Below are positions 40,161 to 50,489 of a stretch of 64,000 bases of DNA, piece by piece. Under the pieces are notes generated by a model. That model had not been told where the DNA came from and did no database searches. It saw nothing but the letters and a program-made list of their open reading frames with translations. Origin of the DNA: Lytechinus variegatus (taxonomy: Eukaryota > Echinodermata > Echinoidea > Temnopleuroida > Toxopneustidae). The translations under genes were made by a program, and so were the position numbers. Every line of letters begins with the position of its first letter. The stretch's first letter is position 1. The DNA lies in the NCBI RefSeq assembly GCF_018143015.1, contig NC_054747.1:1673736-1737735 (forward strand). Direction: 5' to 3'.

Positions 40161-41053
40161 TGCAACAGGGGTTGTGTAAATTTTTTCGATGAAACTCACA
40201 AGTGAAGCAACGGACCTTGCCATTGGGGCGCTTTGGAATTTTCTAAAGTGAATTTGAAGGATTTTGTGCACACTTGTTAATTTTGTGAATATTTTCTCTA
40301 AAAGTGTTATTCTTTTTTAAGGGGGGGGTTATCCCTCTGCCCCCCCCCCCCGACGGCTGCGTACGGCAATGGGTTGACTGACCCAACATTTGTTCTCTGT
40401 GAAGGCCTTTTTTTTAGTTTGAGGGGGGGGGGGTGTTTTTTAATAATGAGTCTATTTTTTTCGAGGGCCAGACATGACATAACAGGCCAACTTTATATTT
40501 AAAAGAAACTATTTATAAAAAGAGAGATCGCAAAAATGTTGATCGTTTAGTGCAACAATCTAATTTTGTTACAGATTTGGACATACATGTAATATATAAA
40601 GATATGAATATATATCGAATTCCCCGTTTTCCATGGTCCTCATGCCCTACATCTGCAATCACGAATGAAATGAAAAACATGTTATCCTTACGTCAGGTGT
40701 TATCGTGGAACCTATTAAACGGAATTCATAAGTTTTGCATAAACTTCTGGGCATGATGGATTACCCATTCTGACTAAACTCTTTTAGGGAATCATTCATA
40801 TTTTTTTCCAATCTTTAAATTATAGTTTCCATAATGAATGATGTCATTATTCTAGACCTTTTGCATTGTCCTCATTGCGACGCCATCTTAGAGGCTGATG
40901 CGATTGCCTTGAATGCCTTGGTCAGTTGGTGATCTGCAGCTGGCGTATCTCTGACAACTATGTTTACGTGCATTCCTATATCCTCTGAGGGAGGGCGCTA
41001 TGATATTGTAAAATCATATGCATAAGGTCTATTGTTTTTCTTACAATTTCCAG

Positions 41054-42264
41054 CGATTGTCATAGTATTATCGGCCTGTGCATCAATGACCGTCGCTGAA
41101 ACCACCCAAGAACTGTCTGCAACAGTCGGAGACGAGGTTAATATAACATGTCTCTTCGGGGAGGGGACGTTACGAAATATATATTGGTACTTTAACATTA
41201 CTCAAAGGATCCTCACCCTTGCCAAGGGTGTCCTGAACGTCGAACCACCATATATAGGTCGTGCAACTTTGCAGAATGACAATAACACACTGTCTCTCAA
41301 AGACATAATCATTGCTGATGAAGGGACCTATCGATGCGATGTGGACCGACAAGGACAGCCGGCGGTTCTTCACATCTATTCTGATCTGAATATTTACAGT
41401 AAGATTCGTTGTTTTATTTTACTTTCAAATATCTCCAAGGTGCATCATCCATACAGCAACACATGAATAAGTGCACATCTTCCTTTTCACGGGATGTAAA
41501 CACATACGAGTTCATCCAAAGATCTACCTCAATGAGACACTAAATTAAACAGGTTTACATTTTTTTAAATCATACTTGAAATGGCCCTTCATGACAGTTG
41601 ACAATAAAATGTAATTTAGGGATAATCCGAATGTGGATTGTCATTGAATAAAGGGAACATTTTCAAATAATATCAATTTGATGAATTAAGCCTTCGTTCT
41701 GTACAGTATATGCGTTAAGACAATTGCAATGATTATAATAGTGATATCTTTTTTTTTTAAATAGGAATGGTAGTTGACTTATGGACCTAATGGTTGCCAT
41801 TGCAACAATGATGCTGGAGCTAGAGGTGCAATCGGTTGTTCATCCATAGAATTCTATTAATATTTGTCGTAGTACTATCGTCATTGGTTGTATCAATGAG
41901 TAATTACCATTTGATCAAGTGCCACTCTATTATGTTTAATTTAGGTCTCCGCCGTGGTATCCTTCCAGTTGTTTCTCCCTGCGCCATGGTTGGTGAGGCC
42001 ACGCACTGTACAGCTCAAGCCAATGACACATTCACCATAACCTGCACACTCTTCAATGTGTATCCTGTAAAGGATGCAGTCCTTACCTGGTACCAAGATG
42101 GCAAATCAGTGTCATCCTCTTATGGCGAAACCTTGAACAATGACGTAATCGCCAATCTGAGTCTGCGCATTGAGGTCACCCAATCAAGGAACTTATCCTG
42201 CAACGCCACATTTGTGTCGGCTGATGGAAGGCAGCACACTGCAGTGTCAGTTGATGCGTGGATC
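41054..42264 (+). CDS. Second Ig receptor: V-type and C-type Ig exons, cut by gap
   Basis: Paralogue of the receptor at 11.7-18.1 kb. Exon 41054-41398 (donor ACA|GTAAGA) encodes the end of a signal peptide (IVIVLSACASMTVAE) and a whole V-type Ig: VNITCLFGEG, LRNIYWYF, RILTLAKG, DEGTYRCDVD. Exon 41945-42264 (after TTTAG) encodes a C-type Ig: CTLFNVYP, LTWYQDGKS, NLSCNATFVSADG; it is open into the N gap. Junctions are phase 1 as in the paralogue. Unlike the first gene, the V domain is a single exon here. The first coding exon is not identified upstream. Membrane and death-domain exons are not visible after the gap, so they are either inside it, lost, or replaced. Family members probably differ in ligand, because the V domains are well diverged. 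Confidence 0.8.
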
Positions 42265-42764
42265 NNNNNNNNNNNNNNNNNNNNNNNNNNNNNNNNNNNN
42301 NNNNNNNNNNNNNNNNNNNNNNNNNNNNNNNNNNNNNNNNNNNNNNNNNNNNNNNNNNNNNNNNNNNNNNNNNNNNNNNNNNNNNNNNNNNNNNNNNNNN
42401 NNNNNNNNNNNNNNNNNNNNNNNNNNNNNNNNNNNNNNNNNNNNNNNNNNNNNNNNNNNNNNNNNNNNNNNNNNNNNNNNNNNNNNNNNNNNNNNNNNNN
42501 NNNNNNNNNNNNNNNNNNNNNNNNNNNNNNNNNNNNNNNNNNNNNNNNNNNNNNNNNNNNNNNNNNNNNNNNNNNNNNNNNNNNNNNNNNNNNNNNNNNN
42601 NNNNNNNNNNNNNNNNNNNNNNNNNNNNNNNNNNNNNNNNNNNNNNNNNNNNNNNNNNNNNNNNNNNNNNNNNNNNNNNNNNNNNNNNNNNNNNNNNNNN
42701 NNNNNNNNNNNNNNNNNNNNNNNNNNNNNNNNNNNNNNNNNNNNNNNNNNNNNNNNNNNNNNNN
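42265..42764. other. Assembly gap (500 N)
   Basis: Exactly 500 N bases, a conventional placeholder, so the true gap length is unknown. It interrupts the second Ig receptor. Confidence 0.99.
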
Positions 42765-42839
42765 AAGCCTAATGAGTGAGTGATATTTGTTGACATTTGA
42801 GGCCTCAAAACTGGATACTTTTAAGCACGTTCATATTCT

Positions 42840-44340
42840 TGAATAGGATGTATGAGTTGATATATTTTTAACTATTAATGCGAGCGCAAATCGCGAGACG
42901 ATTCTTTTTGACAAACTGGTATAAAAGGGGGATTTTAAGTAGTCTGTTACAGAAATAATATATAAAGAATATTATGGAGTAAACAAAGACAATATGTAGG
43001 CCTACTTGGCAAATCAAATAATGCGAGCGCACAGCGCAAAAGCTGCAAATGATATTCACACCATAAAACGGACATTGTACAGATCACTTAAAAAATCAAT
43101 TTGTAAATCAAACAAAATAATAAAAGCTCGATGTCCGAGATGAAATATGTTTCGTATCAAAACTTGATATTTTAAGCTGTATACATATCAGCCTATCGAG
43201 CAAGATATATATCTCAACGAACAGGCTATGCGAGCACGAAGCGCGAGCGAAATTTAATAAATTGACATGAAATGTATAATTTAAAATCATTTTCCAAGGC
43301 TTCTCCTGACCTTATTTTGTCTCCCTCCCATTTTTCCTTTTCTTTTTTATCCATTGTTTTCCCTTCTTTTGTTTTCTTTCTTTTCCTCTTTTTTTTCTTT
43401 TTATTTGCTCCACCAATAGGATCCACCTGTGCATTACAGCCGACTAATCTGTTTTTGTTCTGTAAATTATTACCAAAGTGTGCATATTGTTAAAGGGAGC
43501 AGGTACATCCCGCAAAAAACTGCACATTTGTAATAAAACTATCTTGTCAGGGCCCAGTGTGCCAAGATATTTTTGATATATTTTTTTATATATTTTTTGA
43601 CATGCACCTACAGTACATGTATGCCTGACAGTCAGGCATACATGTACTGTAGGTGCACTATCGGCATATTTTTATAACAAATTTGTTTTACCAACATGTG
43701 CCGTAACAAGGCCCAATAATGCATAGATTTAGGCAAAAATTCCACGATCAACGTTTTATTCTTCTCTTTTTTTCTTGGGGGGGACAAGTAGCTTGTTATA
43801 GAATTAATACAGAGATATACAAAATGTGCGCGCGCAGCGCTAGCTGATAGGCTCATGTTTTGGCAATCACATTTGACAAGGGATATTTGCAAATCAAATA
43901 ATGTAACCGAGCAGCGTGAGCTGAAAATGTTTATATTTAGATAATTAAACGAACAGTTTACAGAGCACTTACAGATTAATTTATAGATAAAGAGAACTAA
44001 TGATATTGATTGATGTCCGAGCTGAAATACGCTTTGTATGTTGACTTCAAAACTTGATATGTTAAGCTCCATATCGGCCTATGGAGCAATAAATGAATCT
44101 CATCTCACAGGCAATGTGAGCGCGAAGCGCGTGAGAGCATTTTATATAGTAAAATGAAAGTTTTCTTTGCAAATTTTCCCCTCACCTTATTCTATTTACT
44201 GGTCTTCCTCCTCTAGTTTTCCTCTTCTTTTCACCCTTCTTTTTCCCCTGCTTTTTATTTTTATCTTTCTTTCTCCTCTTTTTTTGCTCCGCCATTTTTG
44301 TCAGGGGGCAGCGGGTACGTGCCCCCTGTAGCTACGCCCC
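42840..44340. repeat. Two diverged copies of a repeat with GCGAGCGCGAAGCGC motifs
   Basis: Segments of about 42960-43440 and 43800-44340 share order and phrases (GATGTCCGAG, AAAACTTGATATTTTAAGCT, ATATC(A/G)GCCTAT, then a pyrimidine-rich end and GCTCC(A/G)CC). Short GC-rich motifs of the GAGCGCGAAGCGCG type recur at 42880, 43024, 43230, 43828 and 44118. No coding region. Confidence 0.6.
43603..43657. repeat. Perfect 27-bp-arm palindrome
   Basis: TGCACCTACAGTACATGTAT... is followed after one spacer base (43630) by its exact reverse complement. It can form a cruciform or a tight hairpin RNA. Confidence 0.9.
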
Positions 44341-44819
44341 TGTGAATCATCAGCCAAACCTAGGGGATTTTAATGAACACATGGATAACCCCAATGATAA
44401 TATTGAAAAGTCATTATTTTCAGATTTGAATATTAAAAAAATGTTCATTTCGCGCTTCACGCTCACATCAGTAATTATGGTTGAGTCAGATACTATCCTG
44501 TTTATTGCTATAAGGTGAAAAGAAGATTACATTTTTGGTCGGAAAATAAAAAGAATCAGGATACACTTTGCGCTCACTTTAATCAAAATTTAGTGAGATA
44601 GCTATCCTGTCCTTGATTTTGAAATATGCTAATAATACCATTTTTTAGGCCGGAAATGACATATCTTCAGCACACACTTTGCGTTCGAATCTAATATTGT
44701 TAAGTAAAATTTCTATCCTGTTCATGATTTGAAAAAGTGTTACGATTGTCAAGTTTTTATTTTGGAAATACAAACTTTCAGCTCGCTCTTTAAAATCCTA
44801 TCCTGTTCGTTTTTTAGGT

Positions 44820-45010
44820 GCCAGGGAAAATGGCAGACTCTGCCATTTTCCATTACTACCTCTGAGGTAGTAATGGCAGAAGTAATAATGGCAGAAGTAA
44901 AAGTGGCAGAGGTAAAAACGGCAGAGGTAAAAAGAGCAGAGGCATAAATAACAAAAGGTAAAAATGGAAGATATGATAATGGCAGGGGTTAGAGTGGCCG
45001 AGGTACACTA
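44820..45010 (+). repeat. Short array of GGTAAAAATGGCAGA-like 15-bp units
   Basis: Diverged units (GTAATAATGGCAGAA, GTAAAAGTGGCAGAG, GTAAAAACGGCAGAG) of the same 15-bp family as 53971-55013. It is preceded by a small inverted repeat (ATGGCAGA/TCTGCCAT) and looks like a remnant foldback end. Confidence 0.7.
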
Positions 45011-46079
45011 TTGGAAAAAAAACAGTAGATTCTACAGAAGAAAAAAAAACAGGTTTTACAGAAAAAAAAACAAATAATCTTTGTAAATTATAATAACAGG
45101 AGGATTTTCCACAATTTTTCTACAATAGATGTTTTAAAAAGGGGAAAATAGTTTCACTACAATAAACTTGTAAGGGTACACGCACAAAAAGCAATTTTCT
45201 GTAATTTTACACAAATGCATGTAAGATTACACAGTGCTGTAAGATTGCAGGTGTTCTCCAGACTCTGTTGCTGAATCCACGAAATGGCACAACGTCCCAA
45301 AATCAGGTGAAATGGTAATTTTGGGTTTCTTTCAATTTTAGTATTCTCTAGCTATGGTTTATCACTTCACCGAAATTTAGAACCCAATTCTCTCTAATTA
45401 ATGAGATATTTAAAGTGAAAATGCGACACAAGCCTTAAAAACTTTTGAAGTGGCACACAGGTGCGCGCCGTTGTACGCACAAAACGACACTTGTGTTTGA
45501 ATCACTGCTACGTCAATAAAAATTTGATGTTCATTCGGTAGATTTTTAATATGGAAGGCACCAGTAGATTTGATTTGTGCATTCTTCATTTTGTTAAACT
45601 TCACAATCATATAGCAACGGGTATATAATTGAAAATGTAAAACTCTTTATTCGCGTTTATCTCGAAAAGTGATGACGCGCATCAACTGTCGCGTGTGCCA
45701 CTTCGTTGATTCGGTGACGATATATTGATAACGAGTAGGTCAAGCCTTGCTGTTTGTTGTTGTTTTTATTTCCGTAATATTAAAAATATCATACAATTTT
45801 ACAAATAAAAATGTACAGTATATATAAGCAGGATAAAATTACGGCTGGTATAGCCCATATTCAGCTGCAACTATAATTGTTGCTGCTGGTCTTCCATGGG
45901 GCCCTGTGTTTCTGTTTCTGTTCATGGTAACTCCCTTATATAGGAACTCGGCAGGACAGCATTTTTTTTTGCTGGTAAACGCCAACCTGGTATTTTTTTC
46001 TCTTTAAACATCTTTCGAGGGACTTAATTTACATCTCTATAATACAATTTACAAATCACAAAGTATATACATTAATCAA
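45011..46079. other. Non-coding stretch
   Basis: No supported gene or clear element. Confidence 0.35.
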
Positions 46080-46560
46080 ATTAATCAATCAATAAATGAG
46101 TTCCAGCAATTTGTCAATTTCTTTTGTATTCTTATTTTTGGTAACATGTTTTGAACTTAAATACCATCTCATTATCATTTTCAAATTCTTCCATAATCTA
46201 TTTACATTAACAAAGTAATAACCTTTTTTTCATACTCGTTTCAATATAATTTCTGTAAATGGTGTATTGAGTAAACTTCAAAACGATATCAATTAAACAG
46301 TATTTCGGTTCCTGTATATTCCAACATAAAATCACTATATTTTCATTAACACATACCTGTACTTTAGAAACAGAAAGAATTGTATCTTCTACCATTTTCC
46401 ATAGAGGTTTTATATTCTCACATTTTATCAACATATGCATAATTGGTCCCTGAAGTAAACAAAGATTACATTTATCATCATTTTTAAAACTTCATTTAAA
46501 TAAATTTGATTGGGACGGAAGTATGTCAAGCTGGTATAACCAATCACCTAGGAAACATTT
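46080..46560 (-). pseudogene. Tx1/L1-like non-LTR retrotransposon 3' fragment
   Basis: On the minus strand the frame near 46500-46207 reads CNLCLLQGPIMHMLIKCENI, KPLWKMVEDTI. This is the C-terminal CxxC...HxxxxC zinc-knuckle-like region followed by the lW block found after RT in Tx1/L1-type elements. Upstream frames are broken. Related to 60636-61133. Confidence 0.6.
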
Positions 46561-46597
46561 TGCGTCTTGGTTTATCTGTCATAGTGGCTGACTTTAA

Positions 46598-47183
46598 AGG
46601 ACGAGTCCACCCCAACAAAAACTTGATTTAAATAACAAGAGAAAAATTAAACAAGCATAACACTAAAAATGTCATCAAAATCGGATGTAAAATAAGAAAG
46701 TTATGGCATTTTAAAGTTTCGCTTATTTTCAACAAAATAGTTATATGAATGAGCCAGTTATATCCAAATGAGAGAGTTGATGACATCACTATTTCTTTTG
46801 TATTTTATTATATGAAATATTTTTATTTTCTCCGCATTGTCATGTGAAATGAAGTTTCATTCCTCCCTGAACACATGGAATTCCATTGTTTTAACATTTG
46901 GTGCTTCAGGCAAGGAGGTCCTAATCGTCAAATTCGCAAAAGTTGAAATATTGTATAATTCAAACAATAAAAAACAAAAGAAATAGTGAATGAGTGACAC
47001 ATCGACTTTCTCATATGGATGTAACTGGCTCGTTCATATAACTATTTTGTTGAAAATAAGCGAAACTTTGAAATGTCATAACTTTCTTATTTACATCCGA
47101 TTTTGATGAAATTTTCAGCATTGTGCTTGTCTGATTTGTCTCTATTGATTCAAATCAACATTTTTCTGAGGTGGACTTGACCT
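46598..47183. mobile_element. Palindromic MITE flanked by TTAA
   Basis: Ends AGGACGAGTCCACCCC and GGTGGACTTGACCT with TTAA on both sides (46594-46597 and 47184-47187). Interior halves are near mirror images (AAAATCGGATGTAAAATAAG versus CTTATTTACATCCGATTTTG). Confidence 0.75.
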
Positions 47184-47236
47184 TTAAAGACATCAGATAT
47201 TACTCTTGGGCCTTTTATCAAAGTGGAGACAGACAA

Positions 47237-47300
47237 TGGCAGAGTGGGGATTCGAACTCACAACCTTGCGATTACGCTCTAACCACTGGACCACCACACC
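47237..47300 (-). repeat. tRNA-like SINE head
   Basis: On the minus strand GGTGTGGTGGTCCAGTGG is followed by GAGTTCGAATCCCC, giving A- and B-box-like elements. It points away from the next tRNA-like unit. Confidence 0.55.
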
Positions 47301-47324
47301 GGTATCGTAATCACAAAACCATAC

Positions 47325-47398
47325 CGGAGCGTGGCCGAGTGGTCGAAGGCGCCTGGGTATACATAAAATGTCCGGGGTTCGATCCCGGCCGCGGCACC
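47325..47398 (+). repeat. tRNA-like sequence (Leu/Ser-type) with perfect T-arm
   Basis: Contains GTGGCCGAGTGGTCGAAGGC (D-arm region) and a perfect 17-base T-arm CCGGGGTTCGATCCCGG. The acceptor ends do not pair well and no anticodon stem forms. Same family as 10726-10800. Most likely a tRNA-derived repeat. Confidence 0.55.
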
Positions 47399-47639
47399 TA
47401 TGCCCGTGAGCATGCATTTGATCGACATTGCTCTTTTATCCTGTATTCAAACAAATGGAAATGCTATATGCGTTCTTGGTAACTAGGTGTGCACTTGTTA
47501 ATAAAAATAATCCAATCGACAATTACATGTGATGGAAAACAAATTCTGAAATTATTATATATATAATACAATACATACATAGATTCGAGTCAACAAATCC
47601 ACCGCACCTTTTAGAGAATTTTTTCTAGTAATCATGAAC

Positions 47640-47835
47640 CATTAAAAATGTCCATTTCATGTTACATAATATATGGGGCACCTGTTCGGAAATGACGTCA
47701 CAAATAAAAAAAGGTAAAGTTTAATAATTTTCTTAGTTTTCAATGGGTCTTCCTTACACCTTCATCGATATATCTTTCAAAATAATTTTTTTTACAACAA
47801 ACTTTTCGTCTGGGTCAATTCACCTCAAGCTAAAT
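47640..47835. repeat. Half-copy of the TTAA MITE family
   Basis: Resembles the right half of the 23809-24307 element (CATGAACCATTAAAAATG, ATGACGTCACAAAT, TTTTTTACAACAAACTTTTCGTCTGGGT). Confidence 0.55.
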
Positions 47836-48239
47836 AGGTGAGTAAATGATAAGTAATTTCACTGGATAACATATTAAGTGGATATTTACATGAAATAATA
47901 CAAACAGAGATTCAAATATGAACAAACAAGTTCATTAACAATACATAAAATGAGCATGTTCAATTTACCTTAAACCTGACTTTTACTTAACTAAATACGG
48001 TTCAGAAAAATACAATACTGCAAAATGTCCCAATTCACCAACAAGTGAAATACTATAAAAATCCAATATTCATTTAACATTAGAATACTGATGTTAATCA
48101 CGAAAATTTTTATTATTAATTTTTGTTTAATCATTATCACCATGCTTGACAAAAATAAATTGACATAAAATAATACATATAAGGAACTAAGCATATAATA
48201 TGCTTGAATCGCAAAGTCCCTCAAATATCATCGTGTTTA

Positions 48240-48430
48240 AGTATTTCGCTTAAAACAAGCATCGGAACCAGGGGGGGGGGGGGGCAAAGCCGCCCCTTGG
48301 TCTCTCCTTTTGAGAGGCACAATTAAAATTTGTAATGCAAAAATGTGCCCCCCCTTTTCAAATTGAAGACCTTTTGCTTGTCAAATTTTTCCTTGGGAAA
48401 ATGTGACCCCCTTTGGAAAATCCCGGATCT
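48240..48430. repeat. Low-complexity G/C-rich interspersed repeat
   Basis: A G run of 14 is followed by CAAAGCCGCCCC and several CCCC-bounded short segments. No gene. Confidence 0.35.
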
Positions 48431-48599
48431 TCCACTGATAAACGTTACGTCCTACAAATTAATATTGATTGATGGGCTAAAGAACTTCTCGGAGTGAATA
48501 AATGAATATCTAGTTGGATAGCTATGAATGTCTCCATTCAAAGTAAAATCATCAAAAAATATAAAGGTAATTCTTTTTTTTAATTTAAGCGACATAATA

Positions 48600-48800
48600 C
48601 ATTCTCTAATTTGCTATTTCATTCATATGGATATAAGTAATTTTCAATTCTTTAAGTCTATAAAATAAACGAATAGTATTCTCAAAATATCCAGATCCAC
48701 TGCAAATCCGTACGGCTCTCTTTTGAATTTTAAAATCAAGTTTGTATTTACTTGATTGTATGCCAATTGTATGGAGGCTTAATTGCGCCATCCATATGTT
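48600..48800 (-). pseudogene. Non-LTR retrotransposon post-RT fragment
   Basis: The minus strand encodes LSLHTIGIQSSKYKLDFKIQKRAVRICSGSGYF then LFYRLKELKITYIH. This matches the block after RT (QKRAVRI...LF..L..LKI) of CR1/Jockey-like elements. Short and isolated. Confidence 0.6.
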
Positions 48801-48839
48801 CAGATAATCATCTTGTTACATATACATCCTTCAGAAAAA

Positions 48840-49900
48840 AATGAACAGAAGATCTAGCCATGTCTATCAAATGACGTGTATTCATCCTGGATTATGATCA
48901 GATGACACGACGAAGACAAAGATATTTTCATCATCTCATCATCTTTTTAAGGATGATAGGTATGACAAGATGATTATATTTGAAAATCTGGGTGGCATCT
49001 ATAGGCTTCTACAATATTGCAATATGAAATGCTAGAGTGAATGATTTGTGAATTAGAAGCTTTAATACGAAGTGGTATTATCGAGACTATGGGATTCAAT
49101 ACCATCTGACACAAAAGATCTTTGCCTTATTGGAACTTCCATGTATGTACCCTATCCTCAAAGCTATCCGGAATTAAACCTTTAGTCTCCCTCCTCTTGA
49201 GAATGCATCCATATTTTCCTTCGTTTAATTTGATATACCATAAATTCCGGATGCTTCATTTTAGTAATAATGATAATAATTGTAGTATTTGTTCTGGTAT
49301 AGCTACGACATATATATATATGAAGTGAATTTGTTTTCAAAATGGACGATACAGTCATGACAAATTTACCCTTATGATTAATTTGTAGAACCCCTCCTCC
49401 ATTCCCACTTAACTTTATGTCTTTTTTTTACATTGTAATAACAGATTAAAATATAGCTATAATTAGGTCGTTTATTTTGGGAAACACCTCTTACGTATTG
49501 AATCTAATTTCTTTCACACGTTTTCACATGCTCCCCCTTGCCCCCATTGCTTTAATGTTTGTGTTTTTTTTAATCAAAATGTGTTTTGATGAAATTTGAT
49601 TCTACGTATTCTAATTCATTTTTAATGTTCATAATTATGTTTATAAACTATCAACCGGTGAAGGGGAAACTTAAATAGGAACTAGTGTCCTTATGTCTAT
49701 CCCTGACCAACGGTCAATGGGTCTTGCAATTTTCGTGTATTTGTAATTTCTTGTACTCCTTTTGCCAGAAATAAAATAAAAAAAAATAAATACCAAAAAA
49801 TTGACAAAGGTTGCGTACATTCTCGTGCATGTACATGTACGTGACCTTGACGTATGTACTCATTGTGTAAAAATTCATTCACCCGGCTTGATGTGCGATA
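48840..49900. other. Non-coding stretch
   Basis: No supported gene. It lies just downstream of the last IFI44-like exon and may contain its 3' UTR (AATAAA-like AAATAAAATAAAA near 49770, minus-strand context uncertain). Confidence 0.35.
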
Positions 49901-49903
49901 TCT

Positions 49904-50172
49904 CTACATTATCTCACATTTCCCTCTGGGCAGTGGCTCCTTCTCTTTTCGAAAGTGGAACGTGATGTTATCATCGGCTCTCTTGATACAGGCTTCCAGG
50001 ATCTTGAGAAGAGCAATGTGTTTCTTAGAATCCATCTCGTGGTTCGAAGCTGTGTAGTTCTCAATGAAGAATAGACTGTTCTTCTCCATACCAGCTCTGG
50101 TGATGTCGCCAACGATCTCTTCCTGGTTCAAGATGCTGTTAGCGAAGGTCACAACCATGATCGGATACGAGC
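49904..50172 (-). CDS. IFI44-like GTPase, last exon
   Basis: The minus-strand exon begins after TGCAG (50173-50177) and ends at TAA (49904-49906). It encodes SYPIMVVTFANSIL, then IENYTASNHEMDSKKHIALLKILEACIKRADDNITF. This matches the C-terminal part of the IFI44/IFI44L family: the strand before the base-recognition loop, then NYT/NYS...K...LL..L...ADD. Splicing from exon 51478-51548 is exactly in phase (EFG-SYPIM). The usual NKxD-like triad is not obvious, as in much of the family. IFI44 proteins are interferon-induced in vertebrates; echinoderms lack classical interferons, so the role here is open. Confidence 0.72.
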
Positions 50173-50174
50173 CT

Positions 50175-50340
50175 GCATGATGATGATGGTGATGACGATG
50201 ATGGTGGTGATGAAGATGGTAAAAAGTGGTGATGATGATGATAACGATGAAGATCGTGATGAGGATTATGAAAGTGATATTGAATACGGTGGTGATAATG
50301 ACGAAAATGGTGAGGGTGATGATTGTAAAAAAGATAATGG
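50175..50340. repeat. (GATGAT)n-like microsatellite
   Basis: Degenerate GAT/GGT triplet run at the start of the last IFI44-like intron. It yields His-rich open frames on the minus strand that are not genes. Confidence 0.85.
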
Positions 50341-50489
50341 TGATATGTAAATAAAAATATATTTAGCATGTTTAGTAGCAGTACACTCCAAATTCCAAGA
50401 ATTTAAACAAATCCAGATTGGATACTGACCAGCCGAAAGCTGTATTAATTTCAAATCTTATATAACACCTGCTTTTGCAAACTTTGCTC

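Larger units (their letters stand above)
29397..40167. mobile_element. Giant foldback element (about 10.8 kb between ends)
   Basis: The ends are inverted: TGTTACACCC at 29397 and GGGTGCAACA ending at 40167. The outer domain of each arm is an array of CCCACAAATGTAATAA units (about 10 on the left, 29401-29612; about 9 inverted on the right, 39960-40160). The next 80 bases are also inverted copies (left 29613-29700, right 39885-39960: GGATTTT..., AAACTAAAATCCTATA, TTCATATAGCACAAA). Inner domains carry a repeat of about 48 bp in opposite orientations. The design of tandem-repeat outer domain, inner domain and long inverted arms is that of foldback transposons such as the TU elements known from sea urchins. 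No transposase is visible. A Penelope-like element and a MITE are nested inside. Confidence 0.75.

Noticed and set aside
42176..42808. Open frames crossing the N gap
   Set aside because: Apart from the Ig exon ending at 42264, they are mostly undetermined residues.
47325..47398. Functional tRNA gene
   Set aside because: The T-arm is perfect but the acceptor stem and anticodon arm are not formed.
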